From UMGS363 sp051881815 (GTDB lineage Bacteria; Bacillota; Clostridia; Oscillospirales; Ruminococcaceae), in NCBI GenBank assembly GCA_051881815.1, contig JBJEQP010000092.1, positions 42,366 to 106,365 of the forward strand: a stretch of DNA of 64,000 nt, given 5' to 3'. Under the pieces are notes generated by a model. It was not told the DNA's origin. It saw nothing but the letters and a program-made list of their open reading frames with translations, and searched no databases. Made by a program: the position numbers and the translations under genes. This document shows, one piece after another, positions 49,450 to 58,755 of the stretch (position 1 is its first letter; each line of letters begins with the position of its first letter).

Positions 49450-51519
49450 ATGACGTTTGAAGAAAGACTGAATGAACTTATTGACGAGGTCGAGGTTCCC
49501 GATGAACTCTCACCCGAAAACATTGCCCTCATGCTAAAGGCTAAAACCACACAGTCAAAAATGGAAGCAGAACACATAAATATAAAATCTGCTCCTTCAG
49601 TATCTGCACAGCGACTCAGAATAATAAGAATGACTGCGGCTTCCGTTGCTGCCTGCGTTGTTATCGGATCCGGACTTATTGCGTATAACAACCAGAACGA
49701 AAGCAATATCGGCACTATTGATGATACCATCGAGTATAATGCCATTTCCCCGAATGACTACAATGACCTTTACAGCATTTATACGGGAATTTATTTTTCA
49801 GCCGATCCCGAGCAGACAGATAATACAGAAGAAGTTGCTCCCGAGGCTGATAACACCAACGATAATGTCCCCGCTATCTCGGACGCTCCCACAGAGCCAA
49901 AGGATACGCTTTCCGAGCTTTCGGCTTACGACTTCCAGGGCGCTGCCAAAGGCTTGGCAAATGACGCCGATATCGTAAAATCCGACGGAACGAATCTTTA
50001 CTGTATAAGCGGCGGCAAGCTTTACATCGTATCGCTCGATACGATGGAAATAGTGAGCGTTATCGAAAACAAACTCAGTCCTCCCGTTGAGCTTTATATC
50101 GACGGCGACAGACTTATACTTGTTTCAAAGGAAAACGAAGAAATACAGATCGTTGACGGTTCTTCAGCATCGTCTGAAATCACTACGTCGGACAGCGTTG
50201 TTCCAGCAGCCGGCTCCGATACACTCTCCAATGACGAAACCGACGCCGATCCCAACCGAACAGAAAGCGTAAGCCGCACGAACGTCGCAGTGGATATTTA
50301 CGATCTCAAAGACAAATCAAACCCGAAGCTTACCACTTCCTATAAACAGAATGGAAAATACACATCCTCAAAGCTCGTTGACGGAGTGCTTTACCTTGTT
50401 TCGGATCATTCCGATTACAGAACAGCTCCGCTCGGCGAGGGCGCAAGTCTTGACAGCTTTGTTCCGGCATATTCGCTGAACGGAGAACGTTACTTTGTCG
50501 CTCCCGAGGATATTATGGTCCCGGCAAACGCAAACAGCACGAACTACACCGTCGTTTCTGCGATCGGCTGCAGTTCCGACTCCCCCGAGGTAACGGTCAA
50601 AGCCGTCCTCGGAACAAGCAAAAACGTCTACTGCTCCGCTGACACCCTCTACACAGTGGGAGTGGGAAGAAGCAGCAGCGGCGTTGATTACAGCATCATC
50701 ACAAGCTTTGATCTCTCCAAGGGCACGGGCATCACCTACAAGGCAAGCTCGTCCGTTGCAGGAAAGGTCATCAGCAAATACAGTATGAACGAATATAACG
50801 GAAATTTCCGCATTGCAACGGAGATCTCCGATGAAAACGGAACTTCAACTTCCGTATATGTCCTCGACAGCAGCCTTACCGTTGTCAACAGCGCAGGCGG
50901 TCTTCTCGAAGGACAGAAGGTTTCCGCAGTTCGCTTTGAGGATTCCTTTGCAAGCCTCTTTACAGACGAGGACACACCTGCACTTGTTCTGGATCTTGCA
51001 AATGTTCCTCCCGTTCAGTCGCAGTCGCTCGCAAATTCCTCCGCTTACCTCTACGGTTATTCGGACAATAAGCTTTGCGGCATCGACAAAAAGGCTGACG
51101 GAAACGGATTAACGCTCACAATGTATGACGCAGACAGCGGTCTTATGCTCCACAGCATTGATCTTGCCGAAGATCTCGGTGATGTCTGCTCAAAGGCGCT
51201 CACCGACAGACGTGCAGTTCTCATCGACTCGGGAATGATAGGTATCCCTGTTTACAGCTATTCCGAATTCGGCGTGAACAACCTTTACTATGTTTTTGCC
51301 TACGATGACGAAGCAGGCTTTGCATTAAAGGGAAAGATCGAATATGTCGAGCTTGACGACAGCGCAGTTTTTGAAAGAGCGGCCGTAAATGAAGATATGC
51401 TGTATATTTTCAGCGAGAAAAAAGTTGTTTCAGTCCGTTTAAGTGACTTTAAGGTCGCAGGCTCTGCCGATCTTGACGATATAAAAGCATCGGTCGAGGA
51501 AACTGAACCGAAAGAATAA
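49450..51519 (+). CDS. Membrane-anchored beta-propeller protein, probable anti-sigma partner
   Basis: This 689-residue protein has a short cytoplasmic N-terminus (residues 1-56), one membrane helix (about 57-79) and a large external part. The external part matches the secreted beta-propeller type (GAAKGLANDADIVKSDGTNL followed by YCISGGKLYIVSLDTMEIV; later IDGDRLILVSKENEEIQIVD). The layout and the sigma factor 19 bases upstream suggest that the N-terminal region holds the sigma factor inactive and the propeller senses an external signal. That role is inferred. AAGGAGG precedes the ATG. Confidence 0.82.
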   Translation: MTFEERLNELIDEVEVPDELSPENIALMLKAKTTQSKMEAEHINIKSAPSVSAQRLRIIRMTAASVAACVVIGSGLIAYNNQNESNIGTIDDTIEYNAISPNDYNDLYSIYTGIYFSADPEQTDNTEEVAPEADNTNDNVPAISDAPTEPKDTLSELSAYDFQGAAKGLANDADIVKSDGTNLYCISGGKLYIVSLDTMEIVSVIENKLSPPVELYIDGDRLILVSKENEEIQIVDGSSASSEITTSDSVVPAAGSDTLSNDETDADPNRTESVSRTNVAVDIYDLKDKSNPKLTTSYKQNGKYTSSKLVDGVLYLVSDHSDYRTAPLGEGASLDSFVPAYSLNGERYFVAPEDIMVPANANSTNYTVVSAIGCSSDSPEVTVKAVLGTSKNVYCSADTLYTVGVGRSSSGVDYSIITSFDLSKGTGITYKASSSVAGKVISKYSMNEYNGNFRIATEISDENGTSTSVYVLDSSLTVVNSAGGLLEGQKVSAVRFEDSFASLFTDEDTPALVLDLANVPPVQSQSLANSSAYLYGYSDNKLCGIDKKADGNGLTLTMYDADSGLMLHSIDLAEDLGDVCSKALTDRRAVLIDSGMIGIPVYSYSEFGVNNLYYVFAYDDEAGFALKGKIEYVELDDSAVFERAAVNEDMLYIFSEKKVVSVRLSDFKVAGSADLDDIKASVEETEPKE

Positions 51520-51544
51520 ATAAAAAATAAAGAACAAAAGAAGG

Positions 51545-51586
51545 AAAACGTGCTGTATCCGATCATGGATGCAGCACGTTTTCTTT
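51545..51586 (+). terminator. Terminator of the sigma/propeller operon
   Basis: AAAACGTGCTG pairs with CAGCACGTTTT, with an inner ATCC and GGAT pair, followed by CTTT. It lies 25 bases after the stop. Confidence 0.8.
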
Positions 51587-51599
51587 AGAGGTTCCCTTT
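51585..51599. repeat. Solo right end of a family A repeat
   Basis: TTTAGAGGTTCCCTT is identical to the right terminus of the long hairpin repeats, without the rest. It lies against the terminator and is probably a remnant. Confidence 0.5.
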
Positions 51600-51689
51600 A
51601 TTTTGCACAAAGACAAAATGCTAATATTGTATGTTTTTCCGTATATGGTTAAAAGTGTTTACAATTTGATTTCAAAATGGCTCAAACCC

Positions 51690-51718
51690 TTGAATTTCGG
51701 TAATTTATATGGTAAAAT
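51690..51718 (+). promoter_or_regulatory. Promoter of the transglutaminase-like operon
   Basis: TTGAAT (51690-51695) and TAAAAT (51713-51718) are 17 bases apart, about 60 bases upstream of the first gene. Confidence 0.6.
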
Positions 51719-51777
51719 TTTATATATAAAAATAATAAAAAAGTGTAGAAAAAGAAGAACACAAAAGGAGAACAAAT

Positions 51778-53046
51778 TTGAAAAAGACAACTGCCCCAAA
51801 GCGGCTCTGCAGCTTTTTTCTTGCCGCACTTACCGTCCTTTCCGTAACGAGCGCAACGGTAAATGCCACAGCAACGCTAAACGACGCCAGGCAGAACACT
51901 CCGCTTTATTACGATTCGCTCACGACGGACGAAAAAAACATATACGACCGTCTTCGTCAGGGCGTTATGAACAACGAAGCTGTAATAAATACGAGCGTTA
52001 TCAAGGACGCCGAAAGCTACAACCGAATATGCGAGCTTATACTTTATAATGACGATCTGACCTTCAATCTCGGAGGTATCTCCGCAGAAACAACGGGAAG
52101 CCATTCAAGCTTTACGCCGACCTATGCCATCGACCAATTCACATACAGCCTTATGCTCGATGAAATGAACAAAGAAGCGCAGAAGATCGCCAAAAAGGCT
52201 CTCAAGATCAAGGACGAATACAGCCGTATCGAATATATCCATGATACTATCGCAAAAAACACCGATTATTTCGATGTTGATGATCCCGAATCATACATCG
52301 GCTACACTCACTATGCTTACGGCGCACTTGTCGAGGGCAGAGCTGTTTGTCAGGGTTACAGCGCTGCTTTTGCTTATGTATGCAGATTGGCAAACATACA
52401 ATGTATAAATGTCTACGGCACATCGAAGGGCGAAAGCCACAGCTGGAACAAGGTTCTCTGCAACAAAAAGTGGTACAACGTTGACCTTACATGGGATGAT
52501 GAGCTGTCAAATTTCAAGGACAGCATAACTCACAAATACTTTATGCTTTCCGATTTGGAATTTGCAAAAGATCATACTGCGAAAACAATTGCAGGCACCG
52601 ATATTCCTGCCGATGAGTCGAGGGAATACTTTTCCGAACACGGTCTTATTGCTTACGATCACAAAAGCGCCCTTACGCTTCTTGAAACGGAGCTTACAAA
52701 GCAGGCGAAAAAGGGCGGCTTGTCCGCAACGATCAGCCTTTCCGAAAACAGAACATTTCTTAACTTTCTGAAATATATTGAATATAATGATCGCGCACGA
52801 TTCAAGAATATGCTCAAAAACGTGAAAAAAGCGTCGGGTGCTGCGATAAAAACAGGTTCGGTGTGGTATTTTGTCGATGAAGAGCGCAGGACCGTAACGG
52901 CTGTTCTTGTTTATAAGAACGCTGCTTTGAGCGATTACTTCAACTACCCCGAGCTTGTTGATGAAAAAAATCTTGAAACATACAAAAAACTGGGATTGAA
53001 AATAGATATTCCCGAAAAAAAGAATGAGGAGGCGGAGAAGAAATGA
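51778..53046 (+). CDS. Secreted transglutaminase-like protein 1
   Basis: This 422-residue protein has a signal peptide (about residues 1-32) and a transglutaminase-like papain-fold core with Cys191 (GRAVCQGYSAAFAYVC), His221 (SHSWNKV) and Asp236 (WYNVDLTWDD). A C-terminal domain (about 300-415) is shared with the third protein. Such proteins may be proteases or cross-linkers acting at the surface; the substrate is unknown. The start is TTG at 51778 with AAAGGAG upstream, giving (M)KKTTAPKRL. It is the first of three tandem paralogues and overlaps the second by four bases. Confidence 0.87.
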   Translation: MKKTTAPKRLCSFFLAALTVLSVTSATVNATATLNDARQNTPLYYDSLTTDEKNIYDRLRQGVMNNEAVINTSVIKDAESYNRICELILYNDDLTFNLGGISAETTGSHSSFTPTYAIDQFTYSLMLDEMNKEAQKIAKKALKIKDEYSRIEYIHDTIAKNTDYFDVDDPESYIGYTHYAYGALVEGRAVCQGYSAAFAYVCRLANIQCINVYGTSKGESHSWNKVLCNKKWYNVDLTWDDELSNFKDSITHKYFMLSDLEFAKDHTAKTIAGTDIPADESREYFSEHGLIAYDHKSALTLLETELTKQAKKGGLSATISLSENRTFLNFLKYIEYNDRARFKNMLKNVKKASGAAIKTGSVWYFVDEERRTVTAVLVYKNAALSDYFNYPELVDEKNLETYKKLGLKIDIPEKKNEEAEKK

Positions 53047-53915
53047 AAAAGATACTTGCGGCAATGACTTCGGCGGCAATGCTGATATCAATGTTCGGCA
53101 CGGTTTCCGCATTTGCCGATTCGTCGGAAAATTACATAAAAAGCAATACAAAAATAGAAATGGACGCTGCTCCTTTGAAAGCTGCTGAAGAAGCTATGCT
53201 CCCTTATCAGTTTGACGAGCTTTCCACACAGGCGCAGAAATGCTACGCCGATATCAGAAAGGCTATCCTTTCACATAAGAACTCCGTGAAGCTCTCTTCG
53301 AGAATAAGCGAAAAGACGCTCCTTACTATTGCCGATATACTTCGTAATCAGGATCCGCTCACTTTCGGCAGCACCGAGATCACATATAACGGCATAAGCA
53401 CCGACAACGCTTATGCAAGGCTGACCTATGCCTACACAAAGGGAGTGGATGAAAGCATTGCCGAACAGACAGCAAAAGAGGCTGACAAGGTGATCGCTGC
53501 TTTTGCACCCAATTCTGACAGCTATGCAAAGCTCCTTGCTGTTCACGATCATATAATCGCCACCGCCGAAAAAGACGAGAACGACCCGACGATGTCCTTC
53601 AAAACCGCTTACGGTCCGCTCGTTATCGGCAAGGGCAGCTCCGAGGGCTATGCCCGTGCATTCCAGTACATCTGCATAAAAGCGGGACTTACCTCTGTGA
53701 TCGTTTCGGGAACGGACGCTGACGGCAGCGCTCATTCCTGGAATAAGGTAAAGCTCGGCGATGAATGGTATAATGTTGACTGCTTCGCTGACGATGACGG
53801 AAACCGTCACGATCTTTTTATGGTGTGCGATGAAACGATGAAGCAGTTCTATACGGAAGCCGGCGGAAAGGATATTCCTGCCGCAAATGATAAAAGCTTT
53901 GAAAACAACAATTAA
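53043..53915 (+). CDS. Secreted transglutaminase-like protein 2, catalytic Cys replaced by Ser
   Basis: This 290-residue paralogue has a signal peptide (about residues 1-26) and the same core, but Ser200 (GKGSSEGYARAFQYI) stands where the neighbours have Cys191. His231 (AHSWNKV) and Asp246 (WYNVDCFADD) are kept. It ends soon after the core and lacks the C-terminal domain of its neighbours. It is therefore predicted to be catalytically inactive and may bind the substrate or regulate the others. The ATGA overlap with gene 1 implies coupled translation. The frame is intact, so it is not a pseudogene. Confidence 0.85.
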   Translation: MKKILAAMTSAAMLISMFGTVSAFADSSENYIKSNTKIEMDAAPLKAAEEAMLPYQFDELSTQAQKCYADIRKAILSHKNSVKLSSRISEKTLLTIADILRNQDPLTFGSTEITYNGISTDNAYARLTYAYTKGVDESIAEQTAKEADKVIAAFAPNSDSYAKLLAVHDHIIATAEKDENDPTMSFKTAYGPLVIGKGSSEGYARAFQYICIKAGLTSVIVSGTDADGSAHSWNKVKLGDEWYNVDCFADDDGNRHDLFMVCDETMKQFYTEAGGKDIPAANDKSFENNN

Positions 53916-53936
53916 TTTTAAGGGGAGAACGACACT

Positions 53937-55217
53937 ATGAAAAAGCTTATTTCTGCATTTCTTGCTCTTGCACTTGCATTTTCTTTCGCAACGGGCATAT
54001 CCGTGAGCGAAGCCGTACCCGATATTGCGATATCGTCTTACGCTGCGGAAAGCAAACCCATTGAAAAACAGCTGCTGCCTTACCATTACTCCAAGCTTTC
54101 CGATTCGGGAAAAGAGATCTATATCAAGCTTCGCAAAGCAGCCATTGACCATGAGCAGAAGCTGAAGGTGGACAAAAAGATCAGCTCCGAGCTTTTCACA
54201 GAGCTTTCCAACATAATTTTCTATGAAGACCCTCTTGCTTTCAATGTAAAGGGCGTAAATGCCAACATCGGAAACAAAAGCACCGAATTCATTTTAAGCT
54301 ATAATTTCAAAAAGGATTCATACGACAAGATGCTAAAAAAAATGGATGCGACTGCTGAAAAGATCATCTCAAAATTTGACGAAGACACATCGGTCTACAG
54401 CAAGGTCCTCTATATCCACGACTATCTTATCAGCCACACGGTTTATGACGAGTCGCTCAACTCCGCTCATTCCGCTTACGGCGCAATGATCTCGGGAAAG
54501 GCTGTCTGCGAAGGCTATGCCCGTGCTTTCGGCTATATATGCGCAAAGGCAGGCATAAAGACAGTCAACGTTACAGGCAAGGGCAACAACGGCGACGGCA
54601 AAACTGTCAACCATATGTGGAACAGAGTTTACATTAAAAAGCAGTGGTACGATATCGACCTTACATGGGACGATCCTACCTCAAACCTTGTCGAAAATCA
54701 GTCCTACAAGTATTTTCTCCCCGGAAGCGCAGTTTTTGCAAAGTCACATAAGCCTGATAAGGATGTCCTCGATTATCCCCAGGCTACGGACGACACAAGC
54801 CTGAATTATTACACAAGAAAGAAGCTCGTTGCCGATGATAACAGCAGCGCTGAGTCGCTCCTTATCTCACAGATCTCAAAGGCGGCAGCAAAGAAAAAGA
54901 CCACCGCTACAATAAAGCTTTCTGACAAGGACGCATACAGAAGCTTCAAAAAATACATTGAAAAGAACAAGTGCGAAAAGCTCTACTCGATCTTATCCGC
55001 AGCAAATAAAAAGAGCAAAGCAACTATTGTCACAGACCGTTTCTATACATACTACTTCGATGACGTTGCGCTCACCGCAACAGTTGGCTTCCTTGTAAAG
55101 GGCACGACGCTTTCCGATTACTATACCGATGTCGATTCGCTTTCGAAGGAATATATTGATTTCTTCAAGCAGGCAGGCATCACCAAATCCAAAAATCAGA
55201 GCAAAAAGTCAGCGTGA
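53937..55217 (+). CDS. Secreted transglutaminase-like protein 3
   Basis: This 426-residue paralogue has a signal peptide (about residues 1-37), the core with Cys191 (GKAVCEGYARAFGYIC), His226 (VNHMWNRV) and Asp241 (WYDIDLTWDD), and a C-terminal domain (about 285-415) like that of protein 1. GGGGAG lies upstream. It is 21 bases after protein 2 and seven bases before deoB. Confidence 0.87.
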   Translation: MKKLISAFLALALAFSFATGISVSEAVPDIAISSYAAESKPIEKQLLPYHYSKLSDSGKEIYIKLRKAAIDHEQKLKVDKKISSELFTELSNIIFYEDPLAFNVKGVNANIGNKSTEFILSYNFKKDSYDKMLKKMDATAEKIISKFDEDTSVYSKVLYIHDYLISHTVYDESLNSAHSAYGAMISGKAVCEGYARAFGYICAKAGIKTVNVTGKGNNGDGKTVNHMWNRVYIKKQWYDIDLTWDDPTSNLVENQSYKYFLPGSAVFAKSHKPDKDVLDYPQATDDTSLNYYTRKKLVADDNSSAESLLISQISKAAAKKKTTATIKLSDKDAYRSFKKYIEKNKCEKLYSILSAANKKSKATIVTDRFYTYYFDDVALTATVGFLVKGTTLSDYYTDVDSLSKEYIDFFKQAGITKSKNQSKKSA

Positions 55218-55223
55218 TAAAAC

Positions 55224-56342
55224 ATGAAAAGAGTATTTCTTATCGTTCTTGACAGCGCAGGCATCGGCTTTGAGCCGGATGCCGACCTGTTTGGAGATGT
55301 CGGCGCAGATACGTTCGGCGACTGCTTTCGGACGGGAAAGCTGAACGTTCCGAATATGCGCAATGCAGGACTTTATAACATCGATGGAGTATCTATGCAG
55401 CCGCCCGTTGAAAAACCATGCGGAATGTACGGCAGACTCCGTGAAAGGTCGATGGGGAAGGACACGACCGTCGGACACTGGGAGCTTGCCGGAGTGATCT
55501 CTCCGAAGCCGCTTCCGACCTTTCCGAACGGCTTCCCCGATGAGCTTATAAAGCGGTTTGAAGAAGCTGTCGGACGCAGCGTTATCTGCAACAAGCCCTA
55601 TTCGGGAACGCAGGTTATCCTCGACTACGGCAGGGAACATCTTGAAACGGGAAAGCTTATCGTTTACACCTCTGCGGACAGCGTTTTCCAGATCGCAGCG
55701 CATGAAAAGCTCGTTCCTCCCGAAAAGCTGTATGAATACTGCCGCATCGCCCGTGAAATATTAACGGGAGAATATGGCGTGGGAAGAGTTATTGCCCGTC
55801 CGTTCGAGGGTGAATATCCTAACTTTGTACGAACCGCAAACAGACATGATTTCTCACTTGAACCTCCCTCGGATACGATGCTTGACAGGCTCAAAAACGC
55901 AGGTTTAAGCACGATCGCAGTCGGAAAGATATACGACATCTTTGCAGGAAAGGGCATAACCGAATTTGTCCGCACCAAAAGCAATGATGACGGCATGGAA
56001 AAGACGATAGAATATGCTAAAAAGGACTTCAACGGTCTTTGCTTCACGAATCTTGTCGATTTTGATATGAAATACGGTCACAGGCGTGATGTTGACGGCT
56101 ATACGGAGGCGCTCAACCGCTTTGACGAGCAGCTTTCGGAGCTTCTTCCGCTTCTCGGAGAGGATGACGCCGTTATGATAACCGCCGATCACGGATGCGC
56201 ACCGAATTTCAAGGGAACAGACCATACAAGAGAGTATGTTCCGCTGCTTGTCCTCGGCAGAAAGATCAAACCGCAGAACCTCGGCACAAAGGAAAGCTAT
56301 ACATTTGTATCGGAGCTTGTTGAGGAAATGCTTGGAATATAA
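55224..56342 (+). CDS. deoB: Phosphopentomutase DeoB
   Basis: This 372-residue enzyme interconverts ribose (or deoxyribose) 1- and 5-phosphate in nucleoside salvage. It has the alkaline-phosphatase fold motifs VLDSAGIGFEPDADLFGDVG, the nucleophile Thr in GKDTTVGHWELAG, and the metal ligands in MITADHGCAPNFKGTDHTRE. Only six bases separate it from the third transglutaminase gene and no clear ribosome site is seen, so translation may be coupled. No pdp or nucleoside gene is adjacent. Confidence 0.95.
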   Translation: MKRVFLIVLDSAGIGFEPDADLFGDVGADTFGDCFRTGKLNVPNMRNAGLYNIDGVSMQPPVEKPCGMYGRLRERSMGKDTTVGHWELAGVISPKPLPTFPNGFPDELIKRFEEAVGRSVICNKPYSGTQVILDYGREHLETGKLIVYTSADSVFQIAAHEKLVPPEKLYEYCRIAREILTGEYGVGRVIARPFEGEYPNFVRTANRHDFSLEPPSDTMLDRLKNAGLSTIAVGKIYDIFAGKGITEFVRTKSNDDGMEKTIEYAKKDFNGLCFTNLVDFDMKYGHRRDVDGYTEALNRFDEQLSELLPLLGEDDAVMITADHGCAPNFKGTDHTREYVPLLVLGRKIKPQNLGTKESYTFVSELVEEMLGI

Positions 56343-56489
56343 TATCGGCAGTTATTACGTTGTGTCAAAACATACTCGCTTCGCTCGTTGTTTTCACGGT
56401 TACTGTTCATATTGAGTTGAAACGTAAATACACTCTCTTCGTTCGTGTATTTACGTTTCAAGGATAGTTTGCTTTAGGAAAATAGAATA
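56343..56489. other. Gene-free stretch with a 17-bp stem
   Basis: TTGAAACGTAAATACAC at 56417-56433 pairs perfectly with 56445-56461. No T run follows. It may end deoB transcription or be a further palindromic repeat. No gene is seen. Confidence 0.5.
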
Positions 56490-56566
56490 AGCGCAATTCA
56501 CGAAATTTAAGGTTTACAGAACAATTTCTCATGTTCTGTTTTAACCTTTTGATCGTGAATTGCGCT
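56490..56566. repeat. GCGCAATTCACG hairpin, family C, copy 3
   Basis: AGCGCAATTCACGA pairs with TCGTGAATTGCGCT, and the interior (GTTTACAGAAC; GTTCTGTTTTAAC) is paired too. The following TTTTATTTGTTAGTG is shared with copy 2. Confidence 0.75.
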
Positions 56567-56601
56567 TTTTATTTGTTAGTGATTACGCTTTTGCGGCAAA
56601 T

Positions 56602-56712
56602 GTTTCGCTGTAGTTTAGAGTGTTTCGCTCTCTGCGGAGAGCGATTCAGGGGCTCCTCGCCCCTAAAAACCCTCGCCAGCTGTGCTCAGCTGGATCAGCT
56701 GCTTAGCTTCGC
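56602..56712. repeat. Second copy of the composite-repeat right arm
   Basis: TTCGCTGTAGTTTAGAGTGT, CTCTCTGCGGAGAGCGATT, CTCGCCCCTAAAAACCCTCG and CCAGCTGTGCTCAGCTGGA also occur in 41816-41930. The left arm is absent here. Confidence 0.75.
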
Positions 56713-56733
56713 AGTGCATTACGCATTAAAAAG

Positions 56734-57300
56734 TTACTTGCTCGAGTCAATATACTTCCAGTAGCCTTTGAGATAAACGCCGCCCGAGATAACCGTAAGA
56801 GCTGTTGCTATCCAAATCAAGGTCTGATTTATTACGTTTACAATAGCTTCCGCATTCGTTCCCGAACCGATATCAAGGCACAGGGTAAAGAGTATCACTA
56901 CCTCTGCAACGAGCGTGAACGCAGTCTTGAGCTTTCCCCAGATACCTGCTGCGACCACAACGCCCTCGTTTGCGGTGACAAGCCGAAGTCCCGACACCAT
57001 AAATTCTCTTGTCATTATGATTATTACGGGAACTGCACCTACAATGCCAAGCCTGCAGAAGCATATAAGCGCTGAAAGCACAAGCACCTTATCGGCGAGC
57101 GGATCAAGGAACTTCCCGAACGTTGTAACAAGGTTGCGGCTTCTTGCGATATGTCCGTCAAGTGCGTCCGTGACCGACGCCGCAACAAAGATCACAAGCG
57201 CTGCGAGCTTTGAAAACGGCATAAAATCCGTCAGCAGAAAGAACACGAAGAACGGTACAAGTATAACTCTTAAAATGGTAAGCTTATTCGGCAAATTCAT
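56734..57300 (-). CDS. pgsA: CDP-diacylglycerol-glycerol-3-phosphate phosphatidyltransferase
   Basis: This 188-residue membrane enzyme makes phosphatidylglycerophosphate, the precursor of phosphatidylglycerol and cardiolipin. The CDP-alcohol signature is complete (DALDGHIARSRNLVTTFGKF, then LDPLADK). Four to five helices are predicted. I use the ATG at 57300, which has GGAGAG seven bases upstream and overlaps the rimO stop by 17 bases. The rimO-pgsA order is common in Firmicutes. Confidence 0.94.
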   Translation of the reverse strand: MNLPNKLTILRVILVPFFVFFLLTDFMPFSKLAALVIFVAASVTDALDGHIARSRNLVTTFGKFLDPLADKVLVLSALICFCRLGIVGAVPVIIIMTREFMVSGLRLVTANEGVVVAAGIWGKLKTAFTLVAEVVILFTLCLDIGSGTNAEAIVNVINQTLIWIATALTVISGGVYLKGYWKYIDSSK

Positions 57301-58627
57301 TTTCAATCTCTCCAATCAGGTCATAATCAAGCGTTTCTGTGATATTGACTTTTACAAAGCTGCCCGAGGTGAGCTTCCTTTCGGGTGAGCGGAAGAAGAT
57401 CTTTCCGTCGATATCGGGTGCGTCAGCCGCACTTCTTCCAAAATAACATTCGCCGTAGCGGTCAAAGCCCTCGGTGACAACCTCGATAGTTTTTCCGATC
57501 ATTTTCTCGTTATTCTGCGCCATTATGATCTGCTGCTGTTCCATTATAACATCGGCACGGCGCTGCTTTGTTTCCTCGTCGATCTGATCGGGCATCTCGG
57601 CAGCCTTTGTTCCTTCTTCCTGCGAATATGCAAAGCAGCCAAGTCTGTCAAAGCGCATATCCTTGACAAAATCCGCAAGCTGATTGAACTGCTCCTCTGT
57701 TTCGGAGGGGAAGCCTGTGATGAGCGTTGTACGGAGGGTAACTTTCGGGATCCTTTCACGGATCTTTGCCATAAGTGCACGAAGCTCCTGCTCGTTTCCG
57801 GGGCGGTTCATCTTTTTAAGGATATCTCCGCAGCAATGCTGTATCGGAAGATCAATATACTTCACGATCTTGTCTTCCTTTGCAATAACGTCAAGAAGCT
57901 TGTCGGTGATCCTTTCGGGGTAACAGTAAAGAATCCTTATCCACTTTAATTTCTCGATCTTGCAAAGCTCTGTGAGAAGCTCGGGAAGTTTGCATTCGCC
58001 GTAGAGATCCTCACCGTAGCGTGTGGAATCCTGTGCGATGATGTTTAGCTCCTTAACGCCTCTGTCTGCAAGCTTTTTTGCTTCTTCAATAAGCGTTTCC
58101 ATAGGAACGCTTCGGAACTTTCCTCTTATTGCAGGTATAGCGCAGTATGTGCAGCAGTTCGAGCAGCCCTCTGCGATCTTCAGATAGGAATAAAAGGGGA
58201 GAGTAGTCTGAATGCGTCCGCCAGTCATCGGAAGATCAAGCTTGTTTCCGAATGTGAGCGGTCTTTCGTTGGCAAGAACTCTGTCGATAACGTTAAGGAT
58301 ATTATCGTTGCAGCCGATGCCGACAACAGCGTCAGCTTCGGGGATAAGCTCGCCGACTTCTTCCTTATATCTTTCGGCAAGGCAGCCTGTGACGATGATC
58401 TTCCTGATCCTGCCCTCTTCCTTGAGCTTGCCGAATTCAAGGATAGTTTCGATCGCCTCCTGCTTTGCGCTCTCGATGAAGCCGCAGGTGTTTACTATAA
58501 CTATATCGGATAAAGCTGCGTCGGCAACGAGCTGATATCCTGCTTCTTTTATTTTGTAAAGCATTCTCTCCGCATCGACCTGATTTTTATTGCAGCCGAG
58601 AGATACCATTCCAACTTTTACAGGCAT
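57284..58627 (-). CDS. rimO: Ribosomal protein S12 methylthiotransferase RimO
   Basis: This 447-residue radical-SAM enzyme adds a methylthio group to Asp of S12. The three-Cys SAM cluster motif is in GCSNCCTYCAIP, the N-terminal UPF0004 domain has SLGCNKNQVDAE, CGF and TGCL cysteines for the second cluster, and a TRAM domain closes the protein. The VSLGCNKNxVDxE start separates RimO from MiaB. It overlaps pgsA by 17 bases. Confidence 0.95.
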   Translation of the reverse strand: MPVKVGMVSLGCNKNQVDAERMLYKIKEAGYQLVADAALSDIVIVNTCGFIESAKQEAIETILEFGKLKEEGRIRKIIVTGCLAERYKEEVGELIPEADAVVGIGCNDNILNVIDRVLANERPLTFGNKLDLPMTGGRIQTTLPFYSYLKIAEGCSNCCTYCAIPAIRGKFRSVPMETLIEEAKKLADRGVKELNIIAQDSTRYGEDLYGECKLPELLTELCKIEKLKWIRILYCYPERITDKLLDVIAKEDKIVKYIDLPIQHCCGDILKKMNRPGNEQELRALMAKIRERIPKVTLRTTLITGFPSETEEQFNQLADFVKDMRFDRLGCFAYSQEEGTKAAEMPDQIDEETKQRRADVIMEQQQIIMAQNNEKMIGKTIEVVTEGFDRYGECYFGRSAADAPDIDGKIFFRSPERKLTSGSFVKVNITETLDYDLIGEIENEFAE

Positions 58628-58677
58628 TTTATGTATGCTCCTTTTGATTAATAATATTGAATACGCTACTTATATTA

Positions 58678-58706
58678 ATTATATCACATTTTATATCACT
58701 TGTAAA
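58678..58706 (-). promoter_or_regulatory. Promoter of rimO-pgsA
   Basis: On the minus strand TTTACA (58701-58706) and TATAAT (58678-58683) are 17 bases apart, about 50 bases upstream of rimO. Confidence 0.75.
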
Positions 58707-58755
58707 GCAAAAATCACTCTAACAAAAATCGCCCTTTGTTACAATATGCTTAAAG

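Noticed and set aside
54369..54614. Minus-strand ORF inside the third transglutaminase-like gene
   Set aside because: It is antisense to a secreted protein with intact catalytic residues and has no start context.
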